Below are positions 12,623-19,420 of a DNA stretch of 22,899 bases, piece by piece. The notes below the pieces were generated by a model. The model was not told where the DNA came from. It worked only from the letters and a program-made list of their open reading frames with translations, and did no database searches. Position 1 is the stretch's first letter. Each line of letters begins with the position of its first letter. Source of the DNA: a virus; the IMG/VR virus record IMGVR_UViG_3300028027_000250, positions 1 to 22,899 of that record. The stretch is one strand, 5' to 3'. Made by a program: the position numbers and the translations under genes.

Positions 12623-14356
12623 GTGATTGATAACATTATAAAAATAAACAAGGAAACTAGCGCGGATAATATTCGCACAAAAATTAAATCCTTGCAAACG
12701 GAAAGAAGTAAAACTGAAAAACTTTACAATAACGAAGTTGATCCAGATGTTAAAAATATTCGTTTCGAAAAACTACAAAAACTGGATCACGAAATAGCCG
12801 ATTTGACTACAGAGTTAAATGCTATTCAAGAACAAAATAAAAAGAAAGCAAAACAAAGTTTAGATAGCGTTATTGCCAATAATACTATTGCTTATATTAG
12901 CAGTGATGACAAATATATTTTGATTAGAAATTATAGTAAAACTGAAACTAAAGTTAACCTAGTGGAAACTATTTTAAGTAAAACTGAATTGCCTGGCGTA
13001 TTAAACAATTTAAGCAAGACTAGCGGACAGTTTGATGAACTTAGCTCAGTTGATATTAGACAATGTTTTGAACGTTGTGGTAAAAGTTATGTTATTCGCA
13101 CCAGCAGTTTTAATGATGATAAATGGAGAGATGATGAAGTTTATAACATTATTAATGAACAAAGAAAATATTGGGCTCCTATAGATAATGGTACAGACTA
13201 TGATCCATTATTTGATGATTTAATTTATAGTCTTGCTGGAGGTAAACAAGAAAATATTGATTACATTGAAAAATGGGTAGCGTTCAAATATTTGTATCCT
13301 GAAAAATGTAAAACTATTCCTAATTTAAGTATTACAGGTCGCCCGGGCGGTAATGGTAAAGGTATGTTTATTGTATTGTTGCGAAGTATTTTTACAGAAA
13401 ATGGTGTAGGACTTATCCGCAGTAAAAACTTAACTGGAGGTTTTAATGCTGTAATGGAAGGTAAAGTTATTACAGTATTAGATGATGAAAAGAAAAGTAA
13501 TTTTCCACAAGATGAACTTAAACAAAATACAGGTAACCCTGCTGTAATGATTGAACGCAAGGGTATTGATAGTTATACAGTCGATGCTACAGCCAATACT
13601 ATTGTATTAGATAACACAGGTTTAGTTAAACTAGTAGGTGGAGGTATCGGCGGAGAAGATAGACGTTGGAGTATTATATCTACAGAACTTAAACTTTTGG
13701 ATCATTTACAAGAGAAATATGAAATAACCGATGAAGATAGTAGAAGAGCCGCAGATGAAATGGCTACTAAACTATTCGAAAATAGAATCAGTTCTGGTAA
13801 ATGGGTAGCTCATTGTATTGAAAAATGGGATGTACATAATATGAATGTATTGCCACCATTGCACGGTGTTGACTATTTGGATAGAATTGCAGAACAAAAA
13901 GATAATTGGACCACTATATTTGAACAAGTATTGCCTATTATGATTAATCAAGGTTTTATGCCGATGAAGTTTCTTAAACAGATTATTGAAGCAACTACTG
14001 AAGAACGCATTAAAAATGCTGGTCCAATGACTAAAAAGTTTGATGAGTTTTTAAGTAGAAAAGGACATAAGAGTGTAGAAAAAGTGGAACAGGCCTATTA
14101 TAAAATTAGTATGGGTCCGAGAGGGTTGGTAGAAAAAGATAAAGGTGCTATTCGTAGAATTGATCCTACTGCTAACACTTTTGACTTCCGTTTGATTAGC
14201 AACGAACCTTGGAGCAAGAAAACTCCAATCACTAAAGACAGTTTAGAACTGCGTGATTTTAGTGTAGAAACAGCAGAAATAGATGTTGCAGACCAGCTTT
14301 TTACAAAAACGCAAATCAACCCCGTTTACCCCGTTTATGAGGATGAAGATGAGTAA
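12623..14356 (+). CDS. SF3/D5-like replicative helicase (DUF5906-type)
   Basis: I choose GTG 12623: AGGAG (12611-12615) is 7 nt upstream, while the ATG at 12621 is followed at once by TGA in its own frame and the TTG at 12590 lies in a hairpin. This gives 577 aa. Residues about 10-80 are coiled coil. The ATPase core shows Walker A GRPGGNGKG (239-247), Walker B KVITVLDDE (281-289), a sensor strand TANTIVLDN ending at N331, and an arginine finger region GGEDRRWSII (R347/R348). This is the phage/plasmid primase-associated helicase family, which unwinds DNA at the fork as a hexamer. The C-terminus NPVYPVYEDEDE is encoded by the first two ACCCCGTT repeats. The primase gene follows 113 nt later. 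Confidence 0.85.
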   Translation: MIDNIIKINKETSADNIRTKIKSLQTERSKTEKLYNNEVDPDVKNIRFEKLQKLDHEIADLTTELNAIQEQNKKKAKQSLDSVIANNTIAYISSDDKYILIRNYSKTETKVNLVETILSKTELPGVLNNLSKTSGQFDELSSVDIRQCFERCGKSYVIRTSSFNDDKWRDDEVYNIINEQRKYWAPIDNGTDYDPLFDDLIYSLAGGKQENIDYIEKWVAFKYLYPEKCKTIPNLSITGRPGGNGKGMFIVLLRSIFTENGVGLIRSKNLTGGFNAVMEGKVITVLDDEKKSNFPQDELKQNTGNPAVMIERKGIDSYTVDATANTIVLDNTGLVKLVGGGIGGEDRRWSIISTELKLLDHLQEKYEITDEDSRRAADEMATKLFENRISSGKWVAHCIEKWDVHNMNVLPPLHGVDYLDRIAEQKDNWTTIFEQVLPIMINQGFMPMKFLKQIIEATTEERIKNAGPMTKKFDEFLSRKGHKSVEKVEQAYYKISMGPRGLVEKDKGAIRRIDPTANTFDFRLISNEPWSKKTPITKDSLELRDFSVETAEIDVADQLFTKTQINPVYPVYEDEDE

Positions 14357-14452
14357 AACCAGCATTACAGGCACCTGCAAGGCAGGTCAGGGTCAATTTT
14401 TCAGCAAATCACCCCGTTGTGTTACCCCGTTATTTTTAAGGGTCACCCCGTT
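14319..14452 (+). repeat. Five-copy ACCCCGTT iteron-like cluster, candidate origin
   Basis: ACCCCGTT occurs at 14319-14326, 14328-14335, 14411-14418, 14424-14431 and 14445-14452, all in the same orientation. The first two copies lie in the end of the helicase gene and the other three in the gap before the primase. The segments from 14311 and from 14404 share a longer pattern (GCAAATC, ACCCCGTT, TACCCCGTT), so one looks like a copy of the other. C-runs are rare in this AT-rich DNA. Clustered direct repeats between a helicase and a primase gene suggest an origin or an initiator-binding site. Confidence 0.55.
14373..14387 (+). other. Short hairpin inside the candidate origin
   Basis: ACCTGC (14373-14378) and GCAGGT (14382-14387) form a perfect 6-bp stem with a 3-nt loop, AAG. 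It sits between the two groups of ACCCCGTT repeats. AATTTTT follows 6 nt later, so a weak terminator of the helicase transcript is an alternative. Confidence 0.45.
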
Positions 14453-14469
14453 TAAGAAAGTAGTAAATT

Positions 14470-15363
14470 ATGAAGTTTAATCTATATAAAAACATAAATG
14501 ATGCGTATATACATCCTGATGTAGTTGTAGACTGCGATTTTGAAACCGTTGTTAATATTCTAAAAGATAGTCAACAACTTGTAGAAAACAAAGAAGATCC
14601 AATGATGTTTAACTTATGTTCTTGGATTGACAATTTTGAAAGTCCGGAACATAAGCCAGGATTTATACGTAGATGTAAACCAAATGTAGCACAGATTTAT
14701 GCGTTAGTATTAGACATTGATGGAACTAGAACACTACAAGATGCTGTAGAAGAATTTATTGATTATGAGTTTTTAATATACAGTACTTTTAGAAATAGTC
14801 AAGAAAAAGAAAAGTTTAGATTATTATTACCTCTAAACACACCTTTGACTAGAATCGAATTTGATCAAAGACACGACAGTATGTGCGATACTTTTAATGT
14901 GGATAGAGCAAGTTTTACTATTAGCCAAGCATTTTATTTGCCTTGCTATAGTAAAGATAATGCAGATATTCGATTTATTGAATGGAATAAAACAGATCGC
15001 AGATATGAAGCATTATTCTTATCCGTTAAAGAAATTAGCAATAATATTATTGCAGGACCAAAAGAAGGCGAAATAGATCCATTAGCACCTAGCATTTACA
15101 AAACTTTGTTAACTGGCAGTAATATGCGTTATGCAGATGCACTACCATTAGCAGTTGTTTGTAAAAGCAAAGGGCTAGGATATTTAGAATTTAAGGATAT
15201 TATCAGCACGATAGCAGGTACAGATAGTAGTTTACGCACAGGACTTGCGGATGTAGATAAAATATGGAATGAAGCATATTCAACACACACTAGACATACA
15301 ACTATGATTACTCTTATGCAAAGATTAAACTGCGATATGTGGAGATGGACTACAAATGATTAA
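14470..15363 (+). CDS. AEP-type DNA primase (primase-polymerase domain)
   Basis: A 297-aa protein with the layout of archaeo-eukaryotic-type primases found next to phage helicases. Motif I is YALVLDIDGT with D82 and D84 as likely metal ligands. The second motif region is YSTFRNSQEKEKFRLLLPL (104-122); relatives usually carry a His here, replaced by Phe or Arg. The third is VDRASFTISQAFYLP with D145. Residues about 205-297 form a helical C-terminal part resembling the PriCT type. Such proteins synthesise primers at the fork for the adjacent helicase. Here the two activities are separate genes with the helicase first. The ribosome site before ATG 14470 is weak, and the stop overlaps the HNH gene by 8 nt. 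Confidence 0.7.
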   Translation: MKFNLYKNINDAYIHPDVVVDCDFETVVNILKDSQQLVENKEDPMMFNLCSWIDNFESPEHKPGFIRRCKPNVAQIYALVLDIDGTRTLQDAVEEFIDYEFLIYSTFRNSQEKEKFRLLLPLNTPLTRIEFDQRHDSMCDTFNVDRASFTISQAFYLPCYSKDNADIRFIEWNKTDRRYEALFLSVKEISNNIIAGPKEGEIDPLAPSIYKTLLTGSNMRYADALPLAVVCKSKGLGYLEFKDIISTIAGTDSSLRTGLADVDKIWNEAYSTHTRHTTMITLMQRLNCDMWRWTTND

Positions 15364-15922
15364 AGATACAAAAGCAAATCGTAAAAAGATAATGGGGGAA
15401 TTTTTAGACTCTATCCTATTAAACAAAGATTTTACAAAAGAAGAAGTAGCAATAGTTAATGCTATTACAGGTTGGACTTATAAATCATATCAAAAACGTT
15501 TAACTCCTCCACCTAATTCAAGCACAAGAAACATTTGGGTTAAAGATACTGAAGATTTTAAAAGTTGGAATAAAGCAATAGATGCTAAACCCATAGATGC
15601 CAAACGCCGACAAGATGTAGCACAGGCCTGTAGAGCAGCTATTGCACCATTAATGAATGAAATTAGACAGTTTGCAGAAGAGTGTGAACAATGTCAAACA
15701 ACGGATAATTTACAAGTGGATCATAAAACTATACCATTTAATACATTATTTGAACAATGGTTTGAACAAAATCCCAATGTTGATACAGGCACAGGATTAA
15801 AACAAATTGGACACAATTTAATTAAACCAGAAGAATTTGATAGTTGGATAGAATATCACGATGCAAGAGCTGACTATCAAATATTATGCAGAAGTTGCAA
15901 CGCAAGTAAAGGAAAAAAATGA
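15356..15922 (+). CDS. HNH endonuclease with DUF3223-like C-terminus
   Basis: A 188-aa protein starting 8 nt inside the end of the primase gene. The C-terminal half holds a zinc-bound HNH unit: C110-x2-C113, D122-H123 (the catalytic DH) and C178-x2-C181-N182, ending ASKGKK. The intervening FDSWIEYHDARADYQILC resembles the DUF3223/HNH pattern of proteins that end with a CxxCN motif and a basic tail. The N-terminal half (about 1-100) is helical and basic and may bind DNA. HNH enzymes nick or cut DNA; phage roles include packaging partner, homing and recombination. The position in the replication block, well before the terminase, leaves the role open. It ends in an ATGA overlap with the next gene. 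Confidence 0.8.
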   Translation: MIKDTKANRKKIMGEFLDSILLNKDFTKEEVAIVNAITGWTYKSYQKRLTPPPNSSTRNIWVKDTEDFKSWNKAIDAKPIDAKRRQDVAQACRAAIAPLMNEIRQFAEECEQCQTTDNLQVDHKTIPFNTLFEQWFEQNPNVDTGTGLKQIGHNLIKPEEFDSWIEYHDARADYQILCRSCNASKGKK

Positions 15923-16161
15923 AATACAGAATACCAGAAACAATTATTATTGAACAAAATGACAGTGAAACTATCAAAGATATTATATATCACGAACTTA
16001 ATGAACAAGAGTTTTTAGTAGAATACTTAAGAAACCCCAAGTTAAGTTATTGGCAAGACTATCCCGATGGTACTCGAGAACACTATAAAAACGGCAGATT
16101 AATTGCGACTATCAAAGATAGTATTGTTGTTAATCATAGCTTTTTAGACAACAAAAGATAA
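15919..16161 (+). CDS. Hypothetical protein with a DGTxxxYKNG motif (80 aa)
   Basis: An 80-aa protein whose ATG overlaps the HNH stop (ATGA), so translation is probably coupled. It is acidic in the first half (IIIEQNDSETIKDIIYHELN). Residues 53-66 read YPDGTREHYKNGRL, which looks like one unit of a MORN-2-type repeat (DGT, Tyr, Asn-Gly, Leu) known from many small proteins, in which it makes a beta hairpin. One unit is too little to assign a function. The TAA stop (16159-16161) is part of the ATAAATA motif before the zincin gene. Confidence 0.7.
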   Translation: MKYRIPETIIIEQNDSETIKDIIYHELNEQEFLVEYLRNPKLSYWQDYPDGTREHYKNGRLIATIKDSIVVNHSFLDNKR

Positions 16162-16164
16162 ATA
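16157..16164 (+). promoter_or_regulatory. GATAAATA motif before the zincin gene
   Basis: GATAAATA overlaps the stop codon of the 80-aa gene and ends 19 nt before ATG 16184. The remaining gap holds AAGGAATAATA as ribosome site. With so short a leader a promoter here would give an almost leaderless message. Confidence 0.4.
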
Positions 16165-16183
16165 CACTATAAGGAATAATAAT

Positions 16184-16489
16184 ATGCAGATACCCAGTGG
16201 ATTTACATTTATGAGTCAGCAATGGCAGATAAGAACAGCAGGTGCCAAAGAACTACACGAAACAATGGGCCTATGCGATCCAATGACCAATACAATTATT
16301 CTAGATCCAGATCTACCTGAAGATGTTATGTTGCAGACATTGACTCACGAATTAGTGCATTGCTTAGAAATAACATTGAACCAATGCCTAACAGAACAAC
16401 AGGTTGATACTATGGCTGCAGGTATACTGCATTTGTTTAAAGCCAATCCTGAAATATTAGCATTGTATTATACAGAGGAACCACAATGA
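16184..16489 (+). CDS. Zincin-like metallopeptidase (HExxH)
   Basis: A 101-aa protein with HELVHCLE at 55-62. H55 and H59 are the likely zinc ligands, E56 the catalytic base, and E71 or D75 in the following helix a possible third ligand. The strand NTIILDPDL before the helix fits the small phage zincins related to the ImmA/IrrE and SprT families. It is short for a protease and has no other domain. Such proteins cut a partner protein, but the target in phages is generally unknown. The start has AAGGAATAATA upstream. The end overlaps the next gene by ATGA. Confidence 0.75.
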   Translation: MQIPSGFTFMSQQWQIRTAGAKELHETMGLCDPMTNTIILDPDLPEDVMLQTLTHELVHCLEITLNQCLTEQQVDTMAAGILHLFKANPEILALYYTEEPQ

Positions 16490-16830
16490 GACACGACCAT
16501 TACACATTAAAACCTGAATACAAACACATAGGCCCTTGGTCGTGGAACGACGAAATATTGTGGTCAAAGATTGAAACAAGTTTTGACACTGAACAATGCT
16601 GGGAATATTCAGGTGCAATGAGCCCTAGTGGTGCTTTAATGGGCGCAAGAAAAAATGGTGTTCCACAGATGACACAGGCAAGAAGATTAGTTTATATGAG
16701 TCAAACTGGCCAAGATGTTACTCCCTATCAAGTAACATTGAAGTGTGCTAACCAGATGTGCTGTAATCCCAATCACTTTGAACTTAAAACAAATAACAGA
16801 CTTAAAAACAAATTTGGAGATCCAGTATGA
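16486..16830 (+). CDS. Degenerate HNH-fold protein (114 aa)
   Basis: The frame matches the plan of HNH homing-type proteins: CWEYSGAMSPSG (38-49), then TQARRLVYMSQTG, then LKCANQMCCNPNHFELKT (85-102). Active relatives typically have an H-R where this protein has A65-R66, and a His two residues before the first Cys where this has K86. The zinc-type residues C87, C92, C93 and the N94-P-N-H97 part remain. I infer a DNA-binding relic or an adapted protein with little nuclease activity. It lies between the zincin and a string of small unknown genes, linked at both ends by ATGA overlaps (16486, 16827). GAGGAA provides the ribosome site. Confidence 0.65.
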   Translation: MRHDHYTLKPEYKHIGPWSWNDEILWSKIETSFDTEQCWEYSGAMSPSGALMGARKNGVPQMTQARRLVYMSQTGQDVTPYQVTLKCANQMCCNPNHFELKTNNRLKNKFGDPV

Positions 16831-17042
16831 TAGATGCTAAAATACCTGTTGAAGAATTTGCTGTACTAACACAGATGTATAACATACAAGATTTTGTTAA
16901 TGTGTTAAAAAGTCATTGTAGCATTATGCTGTTTGATCCAAGAACAAGAATTTATACATTAACATTTACAAGACCAAACTGGTTTTTAGCCATTGAAGAA
17001 TTTCCACAACTCAAGGACTACTATTATGATCAACAGATTTGA
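16827..17042 (+). CDS. Hypothetical protein (71 aa)
   Basis: A 71-aa protein beginning in an ATGA overlap with the HNH-fold gene; GGAG lies about 8 nt upstream. It is alpha/beta in character: MIDAKIPVEEFAVLTQMYNI, then IMLFDPRTRIYTLTFTR, and a Tyr/Asp-rich end. I recognise no motif. It overlaps the next gene by 17 nt. It belongs to a run of four small unknown genes before the terminase, all on the same strand and with similar codon use, which supports that it is translated. Confidence 0.6.
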   Translation: MIDAKIPVEEFAVLTQMYNIQDFVNVLKSHCSIMLFDPRTRIYTLTFTRPNWFLAIEEFPQLKDYYYDQQI

Positions 17043-17268
17043 AACTAGAATCAGCGAATATATGTTTAGTTTACTAGACGAAGATGTCAGCGAACTAGCC
17101 AAAACTACTATTACTAGATTTGCTGCCAACAAAGAATATGATATGCAGTTTGACTATTGGAGAATATATTGGGACAAAGAAAACTGGATGCAGGCTAATA
17201 TTGTCTGTCCAGAATTACAGCGTATACTTAAACCATTGAAAGTCTTAGATGGCCAGACCACCAGCTGA
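17026..17268 (+). CDS. Hypothetical protein (80 aa)
   Basis: The frame is open from a TTG at 16993, but ATG 17026 has AAGGA (17013-17017) 8 nt upstream, so I use it (80 aa). The protein has an acidic first half (SLLDEDVSELAKTT) and an aromatic middle (YDMQFDYWRIYWDKENW), then CPELQRILKPLK. I do not recognise it. It overlaps the preceding gene by 17 nt and the next by 20 nt. The dense aromatic segment could be a protein-protein contact surface, but no function can be given. Confidence 0.6.
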   Translation: MINRFETRISEYMFSLLDEDVSELAKTTITRFAANKEYDMQFDYWRIYWDKENWMQANIVCPELQRILKPLKVLDGQTTS

Positions 17269-17512
17269 AACTATTATATCAACTAATGTCAGTGATTTTG
17301 ACAGCATAGATATTATGACAGCATCAGGACTATGGGCTGTGTTATACAAAGATCAACCTATCAGTTTTAGAACAAGACGCTGGACTGCTCAAGGCGAAAT
17401 AAGAAAATATATTAAAACTGTTTTTCCTAGTCCAGCACCAGCAAAGAATTTAGCTAAGAAGTTAAATGCAAAGTTTATCACAACAGATTTTTCTGTAAAA
17501 AAGATTTTATAA
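17249..17512 (+). CDS. Hypothetical basic protein (87 aa)
   Basis: An 87-aa protein. After MARPPAETIISTNVSDFDSI comes a strand region (LWAVLYKDQPISFRTRRW). The basic C-terminus has KYIKTVFPSPAPAKNLAKKL and ends VKKIL. The Lys/Arg-rich end suggests nucleic-acid contact, but no named fold is visible. The start overlaps the preceding gene by 20 nt and has no strong ribosome site, so translation is probably coupled. AAAGGG of the next gene begins 5 nt after its stop. Confidence 0.6.
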   Translation: MARPPAETIISTNVSDFDSIDIMTASGLWAVLYKDQPISFRTRRWTAQGEIRKYIKTVFPSPAPAKNLAKKLNAKFITTDFSVKKIL

Positions 17513-17532
17513 AAATAAAGGGTAAATATATA

Positions 17533-17751
17533 ATGAGCAAACACGGACAATTCTTTGTATACGGTGGACAAGCACCAAAAGAAAGCTGGGATATAATCAA
17601 CAACAACGATTATAAACTTAGAGTTAAAAAGACTTGGGTAGAAGCCACAGACTGTTGGCATATTGAATTTTACAGTCAAAGTGTATTAGACACACGCTAT
17701 GAAATGTTTCTCACGAACAGTGAGTTAAAAAAACTAAAGGATATATTGTAA
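17533..17751 (+). CDS. Hypothetical protein (72 aa)
   Basis: A 72-aa protein, MSKHGQFFVYGGQAPKESWD at the start, then KLRVKKTWVEATDCWHIEFY and a helical end (SELKKLKDIL). I recognise no family. It starts 10 nt after AAAGGG and stops directly before the terminase small subunit (TAAATG). Like the 87-aa protein it mixes a short strand region with a basic helix. Position beside the terminase genes may mean a packaging or late regulatory role; this is inference. Confidence 0.6.
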   Translation: MSKHGQFFVYGGQAPKESWDIINNNDYKLRVKKTWVEATDCWHIEFYSQSVLDTRYEMFLTNSELKKLKDIL

Positions 17752-18177
17752 ATGGCACAAGGTAAAGCCAATGCTTGGGGAGAAAAGATTGTTGAAGGCA
17801 AATTAATAGGCCGCAACAATGTTGTTATTCCTCCTGAAGAAGTAGAAGACTTAGCCGCATTAGGCTGCACCAATGTTGATATAGCAAACTGGTTTGGTGT
17901 TACTGAACAAGCCATTAGATACAACTTTAGCGAAAACTTAACAAAGGGTCGTGAATCGTTGAAGATTAGTTTACGCAGAGCAATGCTTAAGAACGCTTGT
18001 GTAAACCTAAATGCCGCAGTTCAAATCTTCTTAGCAAAAAATATGCTGGGAATGAGTGATAGTGGAATGACCACAGATGATAGTAAAGTATTGCCATTCA
18101 CAGATGATGAAGAAGTTAGTCAAGAAGATCTTGATGATATGCGTGAAGAATTAAAAGAATTAGATGGCACTGAGTAA
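17752..18177 (+). CDS. Terminase small subunit
   Basis: A 141-aa protein with a helix-turn-helix at about 31-58 (VEDLAALGCTNVDIANWFGV and TEQAIRYNF), a middle helical region (SLRRAMLKNA) that may form the oligomer ring, and an acidic C-terminus (EDLDDMREELKELDG) likely to contact the large subunit. Small terminases bind phage DNA and load it onto the motor. The assignment rests on this layout and on the overlap of 14 nt with the large-subunit gene. AAGGA lies 10 nt before the ATG, which directly follows the previous stop. Confidence 0.8.
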   Translation: MAQGKANAWGEKIVEGKLIGRNNVVIPPEEVEDLAALGCTNVDIANWFGVTEQAIRYNFSENLTKGRESLKISLRRAMLKNACVNLNAAVQIFLAKNMLGMSDSGMTTDDSKVLPFTDDEEVSQEDLDDMREELKELDGTE

Positions 18178-19393
18178 AGCACAACGAATGATTGCTGACG
18201 CACCATTTAGATTCAGGGTGGCCTGCTGTGGTAGAAGATTTGGCAAAACACATTTAGCACTTAGAGAAATTGCCAAGTTTGCCAGCTTACCAGATCAAAA
18301 AGTTATCTATGTTGCTCCAACATATAGAATGGCTAAAAATATCTTGTGGAAAAAGTTAAAAAAGAAACTTACCAGCATCAACTGGGTTCGCAAAGTAAAT
18401 GAAACAGAACTTAGTTTAGAATTAGTTAATGGCAGTGAGATACAACTCAAAGGTGCAGAGAATTTTGATGCACTTAGAGGAACTGGCAATAATTTTATCG
18501 TCTTAGACGAAGTTGCTGATATGCATCCTGAAGCGTGGTATGAAGTATTACGCCCAACATTAAGTGATACTGGTGGACACGCATTATTTCTAGGCACACC
18601 TAAGGGTATGAATTGGTTTAAAGATTTGTTTGACAATGCACTTACTAAAAAGAATTGGGTTAGTTTTCAATTCACTACTATTGATGGAGGCAATGTTCCA
18701 GAAGAAGAAGTTGCACAGGCTAGAGCGGATTTAGATGCTAGAACTTTTAGACAAGAGTTTATGGCTACTTTTGAAAACTTCTCAGGTATCATTGCTTATA
18801 GTTTTGGTCAACACAATGTTAAATCTGCAGAACCTGTGTCAGCAACAGAACCTCTTATACTGGGCACTGACTTCAATGTGAATCCAATGAGTTGCACAGT
18901 TATGCGTCGCACCCGAGATGGTTTACATCAAATAGATGAGATTGTTTTACATAGTAGTAATACTAATGAACTAATTGATGAGATTAGAAATAGATACCCT
19001 AGAAATCCTATACAGATATTTCCAGATCCAGCAGGTGTTCAGCGTAAGACATCAGCAAACGGAAATACAGACATTAAGTTATTAGAGAATGCAGGATTCG
19101 CAGTTAGATATCATAAACAACATCCATTAGTTAAGGATAGAATAAATGCAGCCAACAGTCTTTTTCACTTGCGTGATGATGGTACTTGTCGCTTTTACAT
19201 TGACGCCAAATGCAAGCATACTATTAAAAGCCTTCAGCAATTTTGTTATAAAGAAGGCACACAGATCCCTGACAAAGATTCGGGATTTGATCATCAATTT
19301 GATGCGTTAACTTACGCAATACAATTCTTATTTCCAATTAACAAAGAAATAGAGATTAGAGCGCCACAAAGATTTGGCCACGCATTAGCATAA
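18164..19393 (+). CDS. terL: Terminase large subunit
   Basis: A 409-aa packaging motor. ATPase: Walker A GRRFGKT (23-29), Walker B FIVLDE (111-116) with E116 as catalytic base, and the coupling motif LFLGTPKG (141-148). Nuclease (RNase H fold): GTDFNVNP with D236, FPDPAG with D288, and DHQFDALTYAI with D376 and D380 as likely metal ligands. All key residues are present, so it should both pump and cut DNA at the portal. It starts inside the end of the small subunit gene and is followed by an ATAAATA motif and the portal gene. It is on the short side for TerL but complete. Confidence 0.93.
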   Translation: MALSKAQRMIADAPFRFRVACCGRRFGKTHLALREIAKFASLPDQKVIYVAPTYRMAKNILWKKLKKKLTSINWVRKVNETELSLELVNGSEIQLKGAENFDALRGTGNNFIVLDEVADMHPEAWYEVLRPTLSDTGGHALFLGTPKGMNWFKDLFDNALTKKNWVSFQFTTIDGGNVPEEEVAQARADLDARTFRQEFMATFENFSGIIAYSFGQHNVKSAEPVSATEPLILGTDFNVNPMSCTVMRRTRDGLHQIDEIVLHSSNTNELIDEIRNRYPRNPIQIFPDPAGVQRKTSANGNTDIKLLENAGFAVRYHKQHPLVKDRINAANSLFHLRDDGTCRFYIDAKCKHTIKSLQQFCYKEGTQIPDKDSGFDHQFDALTYAIQFLFPINKEIEIRAPQRFGHALA

Positions 19394-19396
19394 ATA
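19389..19396 (+). promoter_or_regulatory. CATAAATA motif before the portal gene
   Basis: CATAAATA overlaps the TerL stop (19391-19393) and ends 24 nt before the portal ATG. The gap also holds AAAAGGAG as ribosome site. It is one of the seven junction copies. Confidence 0.4.
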
Positions 19397-19420
19397 TTAG
19401 ATTAAAAGGAGCCTATAATT

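Noticed and set aside
14283-14480. A 65-codon + frame across the helicase end and the repeat cluster (with a possible inner start ATG 14350).
   Set aside because: Its TPF/VTP pattern simply reflects the ACCCCGTT repeats in another frame, and it overlaps both neighbours. The inner 43-aa version has a possible GAGG site, so it is not fully excluded.
17522-17530. GGTAAATATA before the 72-aa gene and TCTAAATA before the 192-aa gene as further copies of the ATAAATA motif.
   Set aside because: Each lacks the first A of ATAAATA. They may be weak variants, but counting them would loosen the pattern.
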